In this document: piece after piece, positions 34,353 to 43,562 of the stretch
Numbering within the stretch: position 1 is the first letter of the stretch
Layout of the letters: each line of letters begins with the position of its first letter
Assembly: GCA_023264815.1 (NCBI GenBank)
Contig: JAHFUZ010000013.1
Coordinates: forward strand, 1-64,000
Source: Arthrobacter sp.
Lineage (GTDB): Bacteria > Actinomycetota > Actinomycetes > Actinomycetales > Micrococcaceae
DNA: 64,000 nucleotides
Direction of reading: 5' to 3'
The notes under the pieces: model-generated
What the model was told of the DNA's origin: nothing
The model's database searches: none
Seen by the model: the letters and a program-made list of their open reading frames with translations, nothing else
Made by a program: the position numbers and the translations under genes

Positions 34353-36986
34353 TCACTCGGAGTCTGCCCTGCCAGCTGCAGTAGATCTACGGAGAAGGAT
34401 GCGCGGCCGTTGCAGCTGGCGCTCAAGCAATCCCATTACCTTGGTGGCCCCCGCCCAGTAGAGGATGCCTGCGGCCAGGGACGCGACGACGGCCAGGCCT
34501 TTTTGTGCCGGGTCAACGAGCGGGTACACCAGCCAGTGGGTGACGTAGATGTACAGGGAGGCGCTGGCCAGCAGTGCCGTGACCCGGTGCAGTCCGCGCG
34601 GGACGGTCAGGGTGGGCAGCCAGAGCAGGATGAGGAAGCCCACCAGGATGGTTGCGCTGCGGTACTGGTCGTCGAAGGACTGTGGGATGGTGAGCAGGGC
34701 AATGGCGGTCACGGCTGCCCGCTGCCACAGTGTCCGCGACGCGGCGGCGGCCCAGCCCAGCCCGAACAGCCACAGGACCGGCCCCTGCCCCGGATACCGG
34801 CTGTCAACCAGGTCGAAGAGCAACGGCAGGTCAACAGCTACCAATGCCAGGGCGAAGGCCCACGGCCACCGGCGCTGGGCCCGGTCAGCGGCAGGAATTG
34901 CCATCAGGGCGGCCAGGCCCAGCAGGATGTAGACCAGGATCTCGATAAACCAGAACCGGGAATAGTCGGTCCAGCCTTCCGGCCCCAGCAAGGAGTTCAG
35001 CAGGAAAACATTCGCCCAGGTATAGGTATCGGTCACGGCAAAAGCCAGGCCTATGACCGCAACGCTGGGCACGACGATCCGGGCCACGCTGCGCAGTTGC
35101 CGCCGCAGCCGGGCACAGCGGGTACCGGTCAGCTGGAAGCGGGCAAAGTTATAGCCGGCGACGGCGATGAGCACGTGGGCGGTCCCTTCCCAGTGGAAGA
35201 AACCTATATGCGTGGAAACAATGAAGATGATGGCAACGGCGCGGAGCACAATCCCGGTGTCCATCGGGGCCAGCATCCGCCGGTGCCAGCGACGTGCGGT
35301 CTTCCCGGCCGGGCGGCTAAGCTGGCCCGCAGCCTCACCCGTGGCCGCGGGCTGCGTGCCCTGCGCCCGGTGGGTGGCAGGCACAAGTTCACAGACCGGC
35401 GTCAGGTGCCAGCCCTGCGGGATGTGTCCCAGGGCACGCTCCAGCCGGACGGACGCTGCCACGTAGGACAGCGAGTCACCGCCCAGGGAAACAAAGGTGT
35501 CCGTATCGGCGACGTCCTCCTGTTCGAGGACCTCCGCGAAAATCCTCCGCACGTCAGCCGGGCGTCCTGCCGGTTCCGGTGCAGTAGCAGTACCGCCGGC
35601 GCGGTCATCATTCCTGGACGCCAGGGCCAGGACCGCGGGGTAGTCCGGCTTTCCGTTCTCCAGGCGCGGTATGGACCCCACGGCATGAAGCTGGACCGCT
35701 GAACGCGGCAGACCCAGGTCCTGGGCAAGGCTCTTGGCCACCAGGGCAAGATCGTGGCTTCCTTCCACCGCCGCGACCACTGCGTCGTCCGAGCCGGCAG
35801 CCGCGGCGATCAGGCCAAGATCGGCCAGCAGCCGTTCCACCTGGCCCAGGTCCACCCGCAGGCCGACGATTTTCACGAACCGGCTGCGCCTGCCCACGAT
35901 CTCATAGAGGCCATTGGACCCGCGCCTGGCGAGGTCACCGGTGTGAAGCTCCGTGACAACCCGTCCCAGGGCAAGGTCTTCCGGCTGTTCGGCGTACCCC
36001 AGCATGACGTTGGGACCTGAGTAGACGAGCTCGCAGGCATCCAGGCCGGGGACGGGCTCCAGCCGGAAGGATCCACCGGGGACAGGCACTCCAATGGCGT
36101 GGGGGTGTTCTGCCGCCAGGTCCGGGGGCAGATAGACCATGCGGGCCGTGGCTTCGGTCTGCCCGTACATGACAAACAGGTCCCAGCCCTGCCGCCTGCC
36201 CAGTTCCGCGTAGGAACGCACGCGGTCCGGATCGAGCCGGCCGCCCGCCTGGGTGATGTAGCGCAGGCCCGGCAGGTCCATGTGCTCAAATCCGACGCGT
36301 TCGAGGAGATCGAAGGTGTAGGGCACGGCGGCGAAGGATGTGACGTTTTCGGTATGAACCAGTTCCCAGAAGCACGGGTCAACCACTGAAAGGTCGGTCA
36401 GTGCCAGGGACGCGCCGACCAGGAGGTGGCTGTTCACCACACTCATCCCGTAGCAGTAGGAGAGCGGAAGCGTGGTGGCCGCGGTGTCGTCCGGGCGCAG
36501 GTGCAGGTATTCGGCTATCGCCGAGGCGTTGGCCTGCACGGCTTCGGCGGACAGGCGCACGAGTTTTGGCGAACCGGTGGATCCGGAGGTGCTCAGCAGA
36601 AGCGCCAGCTCCGGGTGCAGCTCATGCCTGGTTTCTTCCCGCCGTACGTCCAGGACCGCCTCACCCTGCGAGGCGCGGACCACGATATCGGGATCGTATG
36701 CGGCGACGAGCGCCTCGGCGGCGGTCCCGCCGCCTGTGGGCAGGATCAGCAATGGGTTGCCGGAGGACAGGGCGGCGAGGTAGACCACCAGGGACGGCAG
36801 CGTGTTCTCGGCCTCAAGGGCAATGAGCCGCCGGGCGGGTCCGAAGGAACGGGCCATGTCGTCGACACGGCGTCCCAGTTCGCCGTAGCTCACTGAGTGG
36901 TTTTTGGTCCTGATGGCGGTGCGGTCTCCGAAGCCGGCCAGCTGCGCGGCGAACGAGACTCCTGCCAGTTCCGGCTGTACAGTCAC
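34353..36986 (-). CDS. Adenylation - carrier protein - acyltransferase_3 fusion protein
   Basis: 877 residues from the GTG at 36986; a TTG at 37007 is the alternative. Residues ~10-460 form an AMP-binding adenylation domain: STSGSTGSPKLV, MYGQTEATARM, TGDLA and lysine motif LENGKPDY. Residues ~475-545 are a phosphopantetheine carrier domain with attachment serine LGGDSLSY. Residues ~575-865 are a ten-helix acyltransferase_3 (OafA-like) membrane domain starting VAIIFIVSTHIGFF. No condensation, reductase or thioesterase domain is present. It likely activates an acid, holds it as a thioester and transfers it across or at the membrane to an unknown acceptor. It stands alone, with a DtxR-like half-box upstream. 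Confidence 0.85.
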   Translation of the reverse strand: MTVQPELAGVSFAAQLAGFGDRTAIRTKNHSVSYGELGRRVDDMARSFGPARRLIALEAENTLPSLVVYLAALSSGNPLLILPTGGGTAAEALVAAYDPDIVVRASQGEAVLDVRREETRHELHPELALLLSTSGSTGSPKLVRLSAEAVQANASAIAEYLHLRPDDTAATTLPLSYCYGMSVVNSHLLVGASLALTDLSVVDPCFWELVHTENVTSFAAVPYTFDLLERVGFEHMDLPGLRYITQAGGRLDPDRVRSYAELGRRQGWDLFVMYGQTEATARMVYLPPDLAAEHPHAIGVPVPGGSFRLEPVPGLDACELVYSGPNVMLGYAEQPEDLALGRVVTELHTGDLARRGSNGLYEIVGRRSRFVKIVGLRVDLGQVERLLADLGLIAAAAGSDDAVVAAVEGSHDLALVAKSLAQDLGLPRSAVQLHAVGSIPRLENGKPDYPAVLALASRNDDRAGGTATAPEPAGRPADVRRIFAEVLEQEDVADTDTFVSLGGDSLSYVAASVRLERALGHIPQGWHLTPVCELVPATHRAQGTQPAATGEAAGQLSRPAGKTARRWHRRMLAPMDTGIVLRAVAIIFIVSTHIGFFHWEGTAHVLIAVAGYNFARFQLTGTRCARLRRQLRSVARIVVPSVAVIGLAFAVTDTYTWANVFLLNSLLGPEGWTDYSRFWFIEILVYILLGLAALMAIPAADRAQRRWPWAFALALVAVDLPLLFDLVDSRYPGQGPVLWLFGLGWAAAASRTLWQRAAVTAIALLTIPQSFDDQYRSATILVGFLILLWLPTLTVPRGLHRVTALLASASLYIYVTHWLVYPLVDPAQKGLAVVASLAAGILYWAGATKVMGLLERQLQRPRILLRRSTAAGRADSE

Positions 36987-37000
36987 AAACCTGCACAGTA

Positions 37001-37019
37001 AAGGCAAAAGCTAACCTAA
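37001..37019 (-). promoter_or_regulatory. DtxR/IdeR-like iron half-box upstream of the adenylation fusion gene
   Basis: Minus strand TTAGGTTAGC is a perfect left half of the DtxR/IdeR consensus, followed by a poorly matching right half. It lies 15 bases upstream of the GTG start at 36986 and overlaps the alternative TTG. If real, iron-loaded DtxR would repress the gene. A half-site is weak evidence on its own. Confidence 0.4.
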
Positions 37020-37278
37020 CTCAAATGGACATTCCTTGGAACAGGGCCACCACGACAGCGATGCGATCACCAGCCGCCACTCGGGTTGGCGCAGACAGCG
37101 GTTCAAATGGACCTTGGGCTGAGGGGCTCAGCCTTTATAGTGATCGTGAGCGGTAAGGATCACAGGCTGGTAGGTGAGGCCCTCGCGATCCGCCAACTGC
37201 CCAGCGGCGGCTGGCAGGTCAGCAACCACACCCCCGGCAGCGTCCTCCCCGGCGGGGAAGGGCGACTAGTGGTGTCAG

Positions 37279-37587
37279 TCAGCCTTGCTGGGCCGTGTCA
37301 TCCCCAGGCTGCTGGGCGCTGCGGGTACCGGGCAGAGCAGGGCTCTCAGCGCCCGCTTCGCTGACCTGTGCACGGTATCTCATGCGGCGGATTCGTCCGG
37401 TCATTGACACCATCAGCATCACAACGGCTATAACCATGAACGCTGTCATCACGAAGCCAAGGAAACCCGGGGTCACCTGGTCGGGGCTAAGACCTGGTCT
37501 TAGCCCATTCTCGCCAGCGCTCGGGGAGGGGGTTGCGCTGAGGGCAATAATTCCCTGGGCCAGAGAATCGACTAACGATAGCTTCAT
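37279..37587 (-). CDS. Small single-pass membrane protein
   Basis: 102 residues, ATG with AAGGATTAC upstream. A Pro/Ser/Gly-rich N-terminal part ends in LSPDQVTPGFLGFVMTAFMVIAVVMLMVSMTGRIRRMRYRAQV, one strong helix followed by a basic stop-transfer segment. This pattern (PDQVTPG..RRxRYRAEV) is familiar from Arthrobacter-group genomes as a conserved protein of unknown function. The ORF on the opposite strand (37086-37364) overlaps its 3' end and is considered a shadow. Confidence 0.78.
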   Translation of the reverse strand: MKLSLVDSLAQGIIALSATPSPSAGENGLRPGLSPDQVTPGFLGFVMTAFMVIAVVMLMVSMTGRIRRMRYRAQVSEAGAESPALPGTRSAQQPGDDTAQQG

Positions 37588-37766
37588 GTAATCCTTGCAG
37601 TTCTGCCCGGGTTGCGTGCCCCCCGGAGTCGGCCGGGCAGAGCGTCCGGCTCATGAAAAATCTTACGACAGCAGGGCCGAGGGGCCGTGGAGGTGTTGGG
37701 GCCATGCCATCGTGCCATAGCCCAGCCGAGGCCTCCCGTGCCAGTGCTGGCCGACGGCGGTACCCG

Positions 37767-37988
37767 TTACCTGATCATCTTGCGGACCTGGTGCCCTCGT
37801 ACCGCCACTCCTGCGGCGTGGAGAACCAAGCCAGTTCCGATCACGGGCAAGGAAGCGAAAGCCAACCCCTGATTCTGGGTGGCATTGCCCAGGACGCTGA
37901 TAACGAGGCCTGCGGCGATGAGCCCCATGGCACCAAACACCAGGGCTTTGTAAAACTTGGAGGCAACATTCCAAAACTCATTGAGCAC
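37767..37988 (-). CDS. Small two-helix membrane protein, probably leaderless
   Basis: 73 residues from a GTG at 37988. The minus-strand hexamer TAGACT lies 6 bases before the GTG, fitting a leaderless transcript. The sequence FYKALVFGAMGLIAAGLVISVLG .. GLAFASLPVIGTGLVLHAAGVAVRG has two helices with a short polar loop and a basic tail. It resembles conserved small membrane proteins of the Arthrobacter group. Function unknown. Confidence 0.72.
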   Translation of the reverse strand: MLNEFWNVASKFYKALVFGAMGLIAAGLVISVLGNATQNQGLAFASLPVIGTGLVLHAAGVAVRGHQVRKMIR

Positions 37989-38493
37989 GAATGGAGTCTA
38001 CCGCTCAACGGGCGGGACACTGGGCCGGTCAGGCGAAGTGCGGTCCACTAAACGGGCCGGCGCGGTTGTCTCGGGGCCTTGCGGGCCCCTCCCCCGCTTG
38101 TGCGGCCCTTTCCTCAATGTTCGCCCCCGGCGATCGTCGTGTCACAAGCGCCGCCTTTACCGCCGGCTGCCCCGGCACGTTCCGGTTGCCGTAAAAGCCC
38201 AGACTGCCTACAGGCCCGGCGAGGCGAAACAAAGACCAGGGCCGCACCGAACCCGGCGCAGGTGTGCAATTGGCCAGACTGGGCGTCAGTCGATTATCTT
38301 GTGGACAATCTGGCCCGGGTGCTGCCTTCCCAGCAAATCGCAAGGTTATGGCAGGCATAATGGAACCGAAGCTCCGGTCAACCGCTATTTGATCGGAGCT
38401 TCGCCAACTGAGCGGCACCAGGGCTGGTGCTGCTTCGCGCAGTGTTAGTCGGCTGCTGCCCACACGTCCCTGTTCTGCGTCCGGAAGTTACCA
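37989..38493. other. About 500 bases without a supported gene
   Basis: A 144-codon minus-strand ORF (38029-38463) is arginine/proline-rich, has no ribosome site and looks like a shadow. No repeats of note were found. The region presumably holds promoters for the flanking small genes. Confidence 0.4.
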
Positions 38494-38658
38494 ATGCGGC
38501 ATTTCAGCCTGGTAGCATTGGCACTCCTGGGTGTGCTGGGTGTGGCCTTTATCGTGGCGGGTGTCCACGGCACAGACCGAATCGTAGGAATTCTGTTCGC
38601 CCTTACTGGACTGATCGGTGCCGTCGCAGTGGCGGCATCTCAGGGGAAAAGCTCTTAA
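38494..38658 (+). CDS. 54-residue membrane protein, twin of the one at 17206
   Basis: Absent from the ORF track. ATG with GGAAG seven bases upstream. Two hydrophobic helices flank GTDRIVG. The protein has the same length and alternating pattern as the 17206-17370 product, including MR-F start, TDR turn, GILxxLTGxIGA core and SS C-terminus. About half the residues are shared, so the two are diverged paralogues rather than a recent copy. Unknown function. Confidence 0.72.
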   Translation: MRHFSLVALALLGVLGVAFIVAGVHGTDRIVGILFALTGLIGAVAVAASQGKSS

Positions 38659-38734
38659 GCAGTCAGGACGTATCGTGGACCGGTAGCGCTGCAGGTGCCA
38701 CCGCCCTCGCCTGATTTCCGGGTAGGTTTGAGGC

Positions 38735-39172
38735 ATGCCCTTCCAATTCCTGTCCGTTACGCACGCCCTCCGGGGTGTCGCTGCAGCTGCAGTGGCGGTC
38801 GCACTCTCGGGCTGCACCCAGCAGCTTTCGGTCGAGAACGCTGATATCCCATCGTGGAAGGCCACCGCCCTCCCGACCACGGGCACAGCAGTGGCCGAAG
38901 GTGCCGGCAAAATCCTGGATGCGCAGCCCGTCAGCAACATCGTGCCCGTGCCCGAAGGCGACTACACACTTGTGCTGGCGTGTGACGGCGGCGGCAAAGC
39001 CTTCCTGACTGCACGCGTGGAAGAACGCGAGCTGATCGACTTTGGTGCTGCCTGCAACGGTGCGCGCGAAAATATTAGACTCCATATTCCGCAATCAGGT
39101 CCGGTGGAATTTGCAGCATCAAGCGTGGACGCGCCTCTGCTTTACGCATACCAGCTCCTTCCTCGAACTTAG
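38735..39172 (+). CDS. Putative lipoprotein
   Basis: 145 residues. The signal peptide ALRGVAAAAVAVALSGC ends in a lipobox (LSGC, cysteine about residue 27). The mature part is a small beta-rich domain with two further cysteines (LACDGGGKAF and FGAACNGA) that may form a disulfide. No family is recognised. It would be a client for the Lgt and LspA encoded in this window. Confidence 0.75.
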   Translation: MPFQFLSVTHALRGVAAAAVAVALSGCTQQLSVENADIPSWKATALPTTGTAVAEGAGKILDAQPVSNIVPVPEGDYTLVLACDGGGKAFLTARVEERELIDFGAACNGARENIRLHIPQSGPVEFAASSVDAPLLYAYQLLPRT

Positions 39173-39394
39173 CCACTGCAACTGCCGGTCATCATGGCAC
39201 CAGCCTGCGCACCTGAACAGCCACCGGACCAGCCGCCCCCAAGATGAAGGGGGCCATGATTTCAGGCCTACCTCAGCCGCTCAGGACACACCTGCAGCGG
39301 TCAATGAGACTGGCAGTGCGCTCACCCATGGGTGGTGAGGGCGGCACAAGGCTGGAGTCTTTGTGGGGAGGCCCAGTACCGAGGGCTGAGTGAA

Positions 39395-40174
39395 TCAGCC
39401 GAGCCCGACCGCCCTTCCAAACAGGCTGAAACCGACGAACGCCACAATGTTGATGAGTGCGTGGGCGACGACAAGCGGCATCACACGGCGGCTCTTGGTA
39501 TAGATCCATGCAAAGACCACCCCCATCACCATATTGCCAATAAACGGCCCGAAGCCCTGGTACAGGTGGTAACTGCCCCTTAGCATGGAACTGGCAAAAA
39601 TGGCCAGGGGAACTGACCAGCCGAACTTCCCAAAGCGGTCCAGCAGATAACCCACTACGATGACTTCCTCGACGACCGCGTGCCGCACCGCTGACAGAAC
39701 CAGCACGGGAACCGTCCACCAGTAAGGGTCCAGGGCGCTGGGAATGATCGCTGTCGTGATGCCCAGTGCGCGCCCGGCCGCGTAGAGGCCCAGTGAGGGG
39801 ATGCCTATCAGGACGGCAAGCCCGAGCCCCTGCAGGATGGCCAGCCCGGGGCGGGTGAAGTTAAAACCGATTTTCGTGAAGGCCGAACCATTGCCCTCGC
39901 CGTTGCCGGTGTTCGTCCTGTGCTGGTCGGTCAGGAAGTAGAGCGCCAGAACGACAGGTACCAGCGCGAAGAAGATCTCCAGCAGTTGATATGTCAGATC
40001 AAAATATTCGCGGGTGCTTTGGGAGTTGTTGAGCGTGGAGGTGCCCTGGGCCAGCGGCGCGCTGGTGATCTTGTCCAGAAACTGCACCACGGAGTAAACG
40101 GCGGACTGTCCTAACGACAGTCCCAGGACTATCAGGACTTCAATCCGCAGACGGCGGCGGGAGGGAACGAGCAT
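39395..40174 (-). CDS. CPBP-family intramembrane metalloprotease
   Basis: 259 residues from the ATG at 40174. Eight hydrophobic segments. The abi/CPBP motifs are AVVEEVIVVGYLLDRFGK (EE pair), SMLRGSYHLYQGFGPFIGN (His) and VVAHALINIVAF (His-Asn). These residues form the metal site of the CAAX-protease/bacteriocin-processing family. Substrates are unknown. It stands alone between two convergent or divergent small genes. Confidence 0.88.
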   Translation of the reverse strand: MLVPSRRRLRIEVLIVLGLSLGQSAVYSVVQFLDKITSAPLAQGTSTLNNSQSTREYFDLTYQLLEIFFALVPVVLALYFLTDQHRTNTGNGEGNGSAFTKIGFNFTRPGLAILQGLGLAVLIGIPSLGLYAAGRALGITTAIIPSALDPYWWTVPVLVLSAVRHAVVEEVIVVGYLLDRFGKFGWSVPLAIFASSMLRGSYHLYQGFGPFIGNMVMGVVFAWIYTKSRRVMPLVVAHALINIVAFVGFSLFGRAVGLG

Positions 40175-40484
40175 GGTCCTATTCTTGCCTGCAGTTGCCG
40201 GGTCTCTGCCGGGATGCCACAAGGAAGTCCATCCGCGCCCGGCCCGGCTACCGACCCTTTTCTACTGGCCGTCAGCCAGTGGCGGAGGGGGAAAAACAAG
40301 CTCCCCCAGGAGGCTCCCGGGTTCAGTTGTCCTTAATGTCGACGCCTTGGCAACAGCTTGGACCGGGCTTTATCGAGGTCCCCGTTATCCTGCATCACCT
40401 GGCCCGGCGGGTTGAGGCGTGCGGAAGCCTCGTCGGGCTTGGCCGTGGCCGTGGCAGGTTTGCAGTTCTGGTTTTCCGCTGCGG

Positions 40485-42023
40485 TCAGCCCAGGACGCCC
40501 AGGGCGTTACCTACGATGTCGAACAAATCGGTGTTGTCCACGCTGCCCTGCAGTTGCTCCGAGCCTGGGCCGTAGGCGTAAACGGGCACGTCTGCACCGG
40601 AGTGGTTGCCGGAGGCGTAGCTCAGCCAAAGACTGGCTTCCTTTGAACCGTCCTTGACTTGGGGCGGGTCGCTCGGCGTCCGGAAGGTGGCAGGGCCGAA
40701 GTTTTGCTGGTCCTTTGCGCCTGCACCGTTGCTGATACCGGTTGAACGTTCCGGGTCCTTGAAGTTTCCGTCGGACCGGGTCGGGGTGGAGTTATTGGCG
40801 GCGTTCCCGGAATCGACGTTGACCGGGGGCGCGGCTGCTTCGGCGTTAGTGAAGGAGCCCTTTTCGATGATGTGGAAACCGCCGGTTTCGTGGTCGGCGG
40901 TAACAATGACCAGGGTATTGCCGTCCTTCTTGGCGAAGTCCAGGGCTGCGGCGACGGCATCGTCGAAGGCCTTGACTTCCTCCAGTGTCTGGGCCGCGTC
41001 GTTGTCGTGGGACCGCTTGTCAATCAAGGAACCTTCAACCTGCAGGTAAAAACCCTTGCCGCTGCTTTCCTGTTGCTGGTTTAGAAGCTCAAGAGCTTTC
41101 TTTGTCATCTCCGGCAGGGACGGCTCCTTCGCCTGGGGAGCTCCGGGGTCGTCCTGCTTGGCTTTTTCAACGGTCAGGTTTCCCTTGTTGAACAGGCCAA
41201 AGACCTTCTCCCCCACGGCTCCGTTCAGGTCGTCCCGGGTCGCGGGAATCTGGCTGGAAACCGAACCCAGGATCGAGTAGCCCTGCTCCTTCAGCTCGGT
41301 TTCATCCGAGGCGTCAAAGCGGCGCAGGCCGCCGCCGAAGATGATGTCCGCGGTACCGTTGCGGGCGATCTGGTCTGCGATCGGGGTTACTCGGACATCA
41401 CTGGTCGGCAGCGGCTCACCGGTGATCTCTGTGTCCTGGCACGCGTCCGCGGAGTAGTCCGGTCCCTGGCAGCCGCGGGACAGGACGTGGCTCATCTGCC
41501 CGGCCGGGGACGCGTCGGTAATTTCGGCCGTGGAGACACTGCCAGTGCGGTAGCCGGTCTGCTTGGCCAACTCCATCATGGTCGGCACCACATGGCCCGT
41601 GGCATCCACCCCGAGGGCGGCGTTGTAGGTTTTCACCCCGGAGGCCCACGCCGTGGCTGCAGCGGCGGAATCGGTGACCAGTTCCGGGGCGAAGTCAGAC
41701 TGCCCCGGCTGGCCGGAGTTTTTCTGCACAGCATAGGTACTGACAGAACCGTGGGCCGGGAGGGTTTCCATAACCAGCCTGCCCTCGGCACCGTAGAAAC
41801 GCTCCCTGCCGGCAGTGACTTGGGTGCGGCCCATGCCGTCACCAAGCAGATATATAACGTTCTGGGCTGTGCCAGGTGCCGGCTTGGTGGCGGTAAACAC
41901 CGCGGACGAGATCAGCCCGGTGGCCACGACGGTGGCCACGACGGCTGCCAGGACGACCCAAATGATCCTGCGTCTTTTCCGTGCAGGGTCGGCGGGCGTG
42001 ACGTCGGCCGGAACTTGTGTCAT
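40485..42023 (-). CDS. phoA: Membrane-anchored alkaline phosphatase
   Basis: 512 residues from the ATG at 42023. One N-terminal helix (about 20-42) anchors the enzyme outside the cell. Metal and catalytic motifs: IYLLGDGMGRTQ, VTDSAAAATAWASGVKT (phosphorylated serine), SLIDKRSHDNDA and VIVTADHETGGFH. The C-terminus is Asn/Ser/Gly-rich. The anchor segment (PADPARKRRRIIWVVLAA .. VFTATKPAPG) is clearly related to that of the DsbA-like protein at 48408. It would release phosphate from organic esters. Confidence 0.94.
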   Translation of the reverse strand: MTQVPADVTPADPARKRRRIIWVVLAAVVATVVATGLISSAVFTATKPAPGTAQNVIYLLGDGMGRTQVTAGRERFYGAEGRLVMETLPAHGSVSTYAVQKNSGQPGQSDFAPELVTDSAAAATAWASGVKTYNAALGVDATGHVVPTMMELAKQTGYRTGSVSTAEITDASPAGQMSHVLSRGCQGPDYSADACQDTEITGEPLPTSDVRVTPIADQIARNGTADIIFGGGLRRFDASDETELKEQGYSILGSVSSQIPATRDDLNGAVGEKVFGLFNKGNLTVEKAKQDDPGAPQAKEPSLPEMTKKALELLNQQQESSGKGFYLQVEGSLIDKRSHDNDAAQTLEEVKAFDDAVAAALDFAKKDGNTLVIVTADHETGGFHIIEKGSFTNAEAAAPPVNVDSGNAANNSTPTRSDGNFKDPERSTGISNGAGAKDQQNFGPATFRTPSDPPQVKDGSKEASLWLSYASGNHSGADVPVYAYGPGSEQLQGSVDNTDLFDIVGNALGVLG

Positions 42024-42564
42024 CGGAGGGTGCTTTCCTGTCAGGGGCGGGGGGCTATATCGCCTTTGCCTCAAACCGTACCGCGGCCATAGCACTACCC
42101 GAGGGTTTCTCGAGCCAATGGAAATAGATCCGTTCAGAAAGGATACGCATGTTCCGGGGCATTGAATCAGTTAAGGACAACCCGGCCTTCATCCGGCTGG
42201 CCCGCCCGGTCCTACCAACCGGTGCGCCCATCAGTGGGGCCTGTTCCAAAGGCAGCCGCTGAACAGAAGCCTTTTAGCGGCGGCGAAGACGGAATGCACT
42301 TCCGGCTTCGCCTTCGTCTTCTTCCAAAGCATGTTTCAGACTTCACAAATGATTATGTGGCCGACCGGGCAGGAAGACGGGCCGTTCTTTTTCGACTCCC
42401 GGCGGGCGGCGGCGCGATTGTTCAGCCCCCGTCCTTAGCGCCGTCCTTCAGGTATTCGGACGGGGGATCGCTGCTTTGCGTTATGCAAATGTGACAACGC
42501 CGTGGTTTTTGCAGTAGGGTCGGACGCGTGCCGGTCTCAGAATGCGGCACTCCTGAGCAGATTT
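42024..42564. other. Intergenic region before the riboswitch
   Basis: No supported gene in about 540 bases; ORFs on both strands lack ribosome sites. It presumably holds the promoter for the riboswitch-controlled NlpC/P60 gene and that of phoA on the other strand. Confidence 0.4.
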
Positions 42565-42746
42565 GCCTAACTCTGCCGCTGCCCCGGGATCCCTTCGCAA
42601 CATTCGTCCGGCAGAGACGGGGAAACCACATGACGGCCTGCTTCGGGCGGGCCTTGGGGTGAAGCCGCGCCTCCTGCCTTGCGCTGGAGATGCGGCCGGG
42701 TGTCTCCCATCCGAATCCGACAGCTAACCTCGCAGGCAGTGGGAGA
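42565..42746 (+). promoter_or_regulatory. c-di-AMP (ydaO/yuaA) riboswitch 1
   Basis: Recognised from the family's conserved blocks: GGGGAAACC, CCTTGGGGTGAAG and CCGACAGCTAACCTCGCAGG, in the right order and spacing for RF00379. A CTCTGCCG/CGGCAGAG stem (42571-42578 with 42609-42616) matches an early helix. TCTCCCA (42703-42709) is perfectly complementary to TGGGAGA (42740-42746), which contains the ribosome-binding GGGAGAGG of the next gene. The switch can therefore hide the ribosome site. In actinobacteria this riboswitch controls cell-wall hydrolases. Confidence 0.88.
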
Positions 42747-42757
42747 GGCCCTTTTTC

Positions 42758-43558
42758 GTGTCTATTCGCCGTGCTCACGGCCGCCACCGCGCGGTCCCCG
42801 TTCAGACCAGTGCCCTTGCGGTCCTGTCCAAATCCGTCGCTGAAAACGCCGGCGGTGTGGGCCGTCAGGCCGCCGTCATCGCGGCAGCTTCCGGGCTCGT
42901 CCTGACCAGCGGCCTTGCAGCGCAGGCAGCGGACGCGCCGGCCCAGCGGGACACGGAGCCGACCTCGACCCTGGAGCTCGCCAGCCAGGTCCAGGCCCCG
43001 CTCAGCGCAGACGCCACCGTCCAGATCTCCTTCGAACGTCCCGCCGTGAAGACCACGCCGGCCCCTGTCGTGGAAGCGCCGAAACCGGTCGCCGTCCAGG
43101 CCCCCAAGGCAGCCGCTCCGGCCGCGCCCGCCGCCGTGAAGGCTGCTGCGCCGGCCAAGGCCAAAGCCCAGGTCACTGTCACCCCCGCCCCTGCTGCCGC
43201 GCCGGCAGCCGCCCCGGCGGCCGCTCCGGCAGCAGGTGGAGTCAACGCCACCATGGTCTCCTCGGCCTACGCGCAGATCGGCATGATCCAGGACTGCACC
43301 CGGCTGGTGGAAAACGCCCTGAACGCTGCAGGGATCCCCGTCGGTGACCTCGGTCCCATGCAGTTCATGAACTACGGCACCGTGGTCTCCGATCCCCAGC
43401 CCGGGGACATGGTCATGCAGCCCGGCCACGTCGGCATCTACGTCGGCAACGGCCAGGTCCTCAGCTCCGGGCTGAACGGCAAGAACGAAACCGCGGTCCA
43501 CCCGCTGACCTGGATGACGTCCAAGGGCGCCGTCACCTTCGTCCGCGCAGGCAAATAA
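42758..43558 (+). CDS. Secreted NlpC/P60-like cell-wall protein under c-di-AMP control
   Basis: 266 residues from the GTG at 42758, 10 bases after GGGAGAGG. A signal sequence (VIAAASGLVLTSGLAAQAADA) is followed by an Ala/Pro/Lys-rich linker (about 90-165). The catalytic-like domain (about 170-266) contains QDCTRLVENALNAAG with a cysteine, QPGDMVMQPGHVGIYVGNGQVL with a histidine, and a C-terminal beta region. This layout is that of an NlpC/P60 peptidoglycan hydrolase. The riboswitch upstream supports a cell-wall role. Confidence 0.87.
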   Translation: MSIRRAHGRHRAVPVQTSALAVLSKSVAENAGGVGRQAAVIAAASGLVLTSGLAAQAADAPAQRDTEPTSTLELASQVQAPLSADATVQISFERPAVKTTPAPVVEAPKPVAVQAPKAAAPAAPAAVKAAAPAKAKAQVTVTPAPAAAPAAAPAAAPAAGGVNATMVSSAYAQIGMIQDCTRLVENALNAAGIPVGDLGPMQFMNYGTVVSDPQPGDMVMQPGHVGIYVGNGQVLSSGLNGKNETAVHPLTWMTSKGAVTFVRAGK

Positions 43559-43562
43559 ATCC

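Noticed and set aside
37086-37364. 92-codon plus-strand ORF overlapping a small membrane protein gene
   Set aside because: The minus-strand gene has a better ribosome site and a familiar pattern; the plus ORF's second half is its antisense.
38029-38463. 144-codon minus-strand ORF
   Set aside because: Arg/Pro-rich, no ribosome site, not related to neighbours.
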